Below are positions 47,594 to 50,414 of a stretch of DNA of 50,414 nt, one piece after another. Source of the stretch: Stramenopiles sp. TOSAG23-2 (Eukaryota; Sar); assembly GCA_900128395.1 (NCBI GenBank), contig LT649268.1:1-50414 (forward strand), given 5' to 3'. Under the pieces are notes generated by a model, which saw only the letters and a program-made list of their open reading frames with translations, ran no database searches and was not told the origin of the DNA. Position numbers and translations under genes: made by a program. Every line of letters starts with the position of its first letter. Positions within the stretch are counted from its first letter, which is position 1.

Positions 47594-48133
47594 TTACAAC
47601 GTATTGCCACTATTTATGACATGATAATATCCACCAGCAAGAATACCTTTTCCTAAATTATCACGATGATTTAAAATATATCGAGTTGTGTATTCCTTTC
47701 GCTTTAATTTTAAATTCAATGTTGTAGATGATTGTTGTCTACTTCTATTTTTCCTAAGTTTTTTTGCTTTTCTCCTTCTAATAGGAGAGGCTGATGATGG
47801 TCTTTGTGGGCTTTTCTTTTTTTTAATTGGGGAAGTATTCATTAATTGTATAGAAGAAACATTAGATGATGATGATGATAATAATTGCTTTGTAATAGAT
47901 CGCTTTTCAATTTCTTCTAAGTAATAATCTAGATTATTATATAATTCGCTCATTGATAATTGTTGAATCATTGATCGATGATGTTGTCGTCTAGGTGTTG
48001 TTCGATAAAATTTGTCATCATCGTGATTTTTTTTGTAGGTTTTTGAATCTTCTGGTATAATAATACTCTCACTTCCATCATCTTCAATTTTTATCTTAGG
48101 AGTTTGGGGTAACACAATGTCAATATTGTTCAA
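47594..48133 (-). CDS. Basic low-complexity protein, 5' end uncertain
   Basis: The 179-codon frame is rich in Lys, Arg and Ser (KKKKSPQRPSSASPIRRRKAKKLRKNRSRQQ) and has a helical segment (MIQQLSMSELYNNLDYYLEEIEKRS). It ends LGKGILAGGYYHVINSGNTL. No ATG begins the frame: a TAA stop is followed directly by TTG, and the first Met is residue 55. So the product either starts there (about 125 residues) or an upstream exon exists. A histone-like or SR-like nuclear or cytoskeletal role is only a guess. I do not recognise a family. Confidence 0.5.
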   Translation of the reverse strand: MNNIDIVLPQTPKIKIEDDGSESIIIPEDSKTYKKNHDDDKFYRTTPRRQHHRSMIQQLSMSELYNNLDYYLEEIEKRSITKQLLSSSSSNVSSIQLMNTSPIKKKKSPQRPSSASPIRRRKAKKLRKNRSRQQSSTTLNLKLKRKEYTTRYILNHRDNLGKGILAGGYYHVINSGNTL

Positions 48134-48376
48134 TTAATAAAATGTATTTAATCAATGTTTACTCAAGTATCCTGATATGTGTCGTCTGTCAATTGATTCA
48201 AATATTGGAACTTATGAACTATTATTCCAGAGAAAATAACAATCAAAGTATAACCGATCTCTGCTATAGCTAATGCGTAATGCACCAATGCACCGTTATT
48301 AGCTCTCCAGGCTCTCTCCTTCTATACTACTGTCCTGTCCTGTCTGTAGTACGAGGAGGCCTAACAAATGATTGTA

Positions 48377-48561
48377 CTGTAATCCCTAGATTTTGGGCTA
48401 CCAGGGGATTATAATACGATTCCGCCCCATAAAAAATTAAATTTCCGCAAAAGTTGTAGGAAAGTTGGAATTACTACCACACAGCATAGGCTCAACTTTG
48501 CCGAAAAGTCCCAACGCCAAAAATGAACTCATCGAACTTTTTCAGCTAAAATCCTTAAACC
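48377..48561 (+). repeat. 185-bp direct repeat, copy A
   Basis: This is identical to copy B except for one base in an A/T run (TTAAATTT against TTTAATTT). It begins CTGTAATCCCTAGATTTTGG right after a TA dinucleotide. Such high identity means the duplication is recent. Confidence 0.92.
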
Positions 48562-48730
48562 AGGCCTCAAAATTGAACACCCCCCACCCCCACTACCCGA
48601 CCACCCGACATAAAACGGAGCAGCTCTATGCCTGTAATACGGTGTGGTAGCGTGCAAAAAATTTGACCAATCTCGTATTGTACTTATTATAATATTTTGG
48701 TATTCTTTATTCTACCAGGTATACTGTATA

Positions 48731-48915
48731 CTGTAATCCCTAGATTTTGGGCTACCAGGGGATTATAATACGATTCCGCCCCATAAAAAATTTAATTTCC
48801 GCAAAAGTTGTAGGAAAGTTGGAATTACTACCACACAGCATAGGCTCAACTTTGCCGAAAAGTCCCAACGCCAAAAATGAACTCATCGAACTTTTTCAGC
48901 TAAAATCCTTAAACC
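48731..48915 (+). repeat. 185-bp direct repeat, copy B
   Basis: This second copy lies 354 bp to the right of copy A, again starting CTGTAATCCCTAG immediately after TA. The copies diverge abruptly after AAATCCTTAAACC. Copy B forms the left end of the candidate TIR element. Confidence 0.92.
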
Positions 48916-49169
48916 GACCCCAATCCTTATGCAATCTGGGGGTCCAAAGCCCATCGCGTCTGGAAAAATGCCTATTTTCAAAGCATGGCCTTTCACATAA
49001 AAAGTCTGATACGAACACCTCATTCGGATATTTTGATGTATGTCAAACATATTTTTTTCAGAAACCGGATTTATGAACGTTCGTGCGTTCGTTACAAAAG
49101 TTTGATTATTTTTAGGCATCTTTGATACTTTCTGCTCAATCTAGCCCGAACAACCCTTGCATGAGGGTA

Positions 49170-49360
49170 TTAATATCTTGCCCGGCTTGCAACATGTGTA
49201 CAACGGGTGCCAACAATTGTTTAACGTTATTCATATAATATCGTCCACAGGCACATGTACCTCCTGCCAAGCTGGAAAATTTGGCAATTTAATTAATAAA
49301 GCAACGGAAGCCGAAGGTTGCCCTTTGAGCTGTCCTGCAGGAAAATACGGTATAGCGTCA
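49170..49360 (+). pseudogene. Broken Cys-rich GCC2/GCC3-like (ephrin-receptor-like) fragment
   Basis: Two frames together encode a typical Cys-rich repeat. One reads CPACNMCTTGANNC, ending at a stop near 49232; the other reads TCTSCQAGKFGN then EGCPLSCPAGKYG up to about 49350. C-x-x-C-x-A-G-K-F/Y-G is the GCC2/GCC3 signature found in very large cell-surface proteins that are expanded in several stramenopiles. The frame change (or an unusually short intron of about 32 nt) and lack of flanking coding sequence suggest a relic, perhaps carried by the surrounding repeat element. Confidence 0.55.
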
Positions 49361-50414
49361 TGCATATTTGACTCACGAAATTTGGCATCGGTTACATCTA
49401 TTTTTAAATTTTGTATACCAACTATAATATCTGAACATGTTTAGTATTTTTTAATTTTTTGTGAGTCGTTCTTATTCTACTTATAGATGTATCAGATTTG
49501 ACTCACGAAAATCTTGACGGCGTGGAGTACACTATTTGTAACAAATTACCTATGTACATTCGTACTTGAACACTATACTCACCCTCGAAATCTGATTTCA
49601 TTTTTTCTATGGCAATTTGCTCGTCTAATGCTAAACACATGCTTTTCATTTTTGCACTACATGTATTTTTGATTAGCAGGTAGACATCACCTCGACGACT
49701 GGATATCCTTTTTGCTTGTTTTCAAGTTTTTTTACATGGAAATAGCGTTATGAAAAATAGAAGATGTAAAAATACCATAAATTATTTTTATCCATGTAAT
49801 ATATTACTATTTTTGTATTCCATTATGATTAACCGTTTATATTAGTGCCATCATCCATAAAGGTATGTTATATCTACAAATATCCGTGTTGTACACCTGC
49901 TGCGGACTTTTTGAAAATCTGTTTGAAGCTGTTGGAATTAGTGCTATTCGCCTGGGAGTTCTCCACCGTGTTGGGATGTTTAAGTACGGTGGAGAGCTAT
50001 CAACAAAGTGTACGGCTTTCATGTTTTAGGAGTTAAGTATTTTAGTATATTTAGCAGGCACACACTATGGTCTAATGCTATTTCCGTGTATAACGTTAAG
50101 TTGGTGTGAATTTTCTAGGGATTACTGTATATCAGGCCAATTAAAATCCAATATTTCTCTCGGGATTACTAAAACTGTATTAATAAGAATAAATGTGATA
50201 ATTTGGTTTTTTTGGTGATGCTTTGTTGTGCTTGCCTTGGGCTTGTTGTTGTTTGTAATTTTGTATTTGCACATTTTTTTGTTTGCCAGTTTGCACCACA
50301 ACACAGGTGCACCACTTCATTCTTTTTTGTTGAGTCTTACCACACATAATATCTTTTTTATCATCAAATAATAAATAGATGTGATGGTAGGAAAGGATAG
50401 ATATAGTGAATATA

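Larger units (their letters stand above)
48731..50127. mobile_element. Candidate TIR element with TA flanks
   Basis: The left end reads TA-CTGTAATCCCTAGA; the right end, in reverse complement, reads TA-CAGTAATCCCTAGA. Twelve bases (GTAATCCCTAGA) are exactly inverted, and both ends are bordered by TA, as expected for Tc1/mariner/pogo-like insertion. The 1.4-kb interior has no transposase, so it would be non-autonomous. The short TIR means chance or a different boundary cannot be excluded. Confidence 0.45.
48134..50414. other. Repeat-rich right-end region
   Basis: About 2.3 kb without an intact gene. Contents in order: 185-bp copy A (48377-48561), a TACCAGGTA site (48713-48721), 185-bp copy B (48731-48915), a broken Cys-rich coding fragment (about 49170-49360), short repeats containing TTTGACTCACGAAA (49366-49380 and 49496-49510), and an inverted copy of the repeat start at 50110-50127. 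It looks like accumulated mobile-element debris at the edge of a repetitive block. Confidence 0.6.

Noticed and set aside
48465-49076. Open frames sharing an ELLPHSIGSTLPKS segment
   Set aside because: They arise because the 185-bp repeat is open in one frame; the two copies continue into unrelated sequence, so there is no evidence of a transposon protein.

Overview
This is nuclear DNA of a protist. It is strongly AT-rich, with long A/T runs and TA microsatellites between genes. Genes average about one per 2.4 kb on both strands, are almost all uninterrupted, use the standard stop codons, and carry many Asn/Gln-rich inserts. No operon or bacterial ribosome-binding sites are seen. The protein families (FYVE, VHS/GAT, FHIP, SET, peroxisomal ABC, MAPEG, START-like) are eukaryotic. 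A GCC2/GCC3-type Cys-rich fragment near the right end and the overall gene style suggest a stramenopile or a similar heterotrophic or algal protist; this placement is an inference of low confidence.

Layout. 0.9-6.5 kb: a spliced EF-hand-like, probably myristoylated protein (-), a large unrecognised membrane protein (+), and a MAPEG protein (-). 6.9-11.7 kb: RNA 3'-phosphate cyclase (+), a small protein ending in a PIP-box (-), a tRNA m7G methyltransferase homologue (-), and a FYVE protein (-). 12.4-19.5 kb: a Ser/acid-rich coiled-coil protein (+), a TPR-like protein with a basic tail (-), a type I membrane glycoprotein (+), and a two-domain cyclic-nucleotide-binding protein (-). 20.2-32.7 kb: a fused full-length peroxisomal-type ABC transporter (+), a SET/coiled-coil/zinc-finger/S1 fusion (-), a fatty acyl-AMP ligase with a carrier domain (+), and a VHS-UIM-GAT endosomal adaptor (+). 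34.4-48.1 kb: a cholinesterase-like protein with all catalytic residues replaced (+), an FHIP-family protein (+), a small protein of unclear family (-), a START-like lipid-binding protein (+), a GAF protein (-), an ankyrin plus nine-FN3 protein (+), and a basic hypothetical (-). 48.1-50.4 kb: repeat-rich DNA with a 185-bp duplication, TIR-like ends with TA flanks and a broken Cys-rich gene fragment.

The genes do not form one pathway. Two loose themes recur. One is lipid handling: peroxisomal fatty acid import, acyl-AMP ligase/ACP, START-like and MAPEG. The other is endosome or cargo trafficking: FYVE, VHS-UIM-GAT and FHIP. In a eukaryote the clustering is probably chance.

The most notable items are the SET-S1 fusion protein, the pseudo-cholinesterase, the acyl-AMP ligase with a Cys/polybasic tail, a nearly perfect 113-nt hairpin element at 33.4 kb, and a dispersed 9-bp motif (TACCAGGTA) found only in spacers. 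I recognised no tRNA, rRNA, snRNA or CRISPR array.
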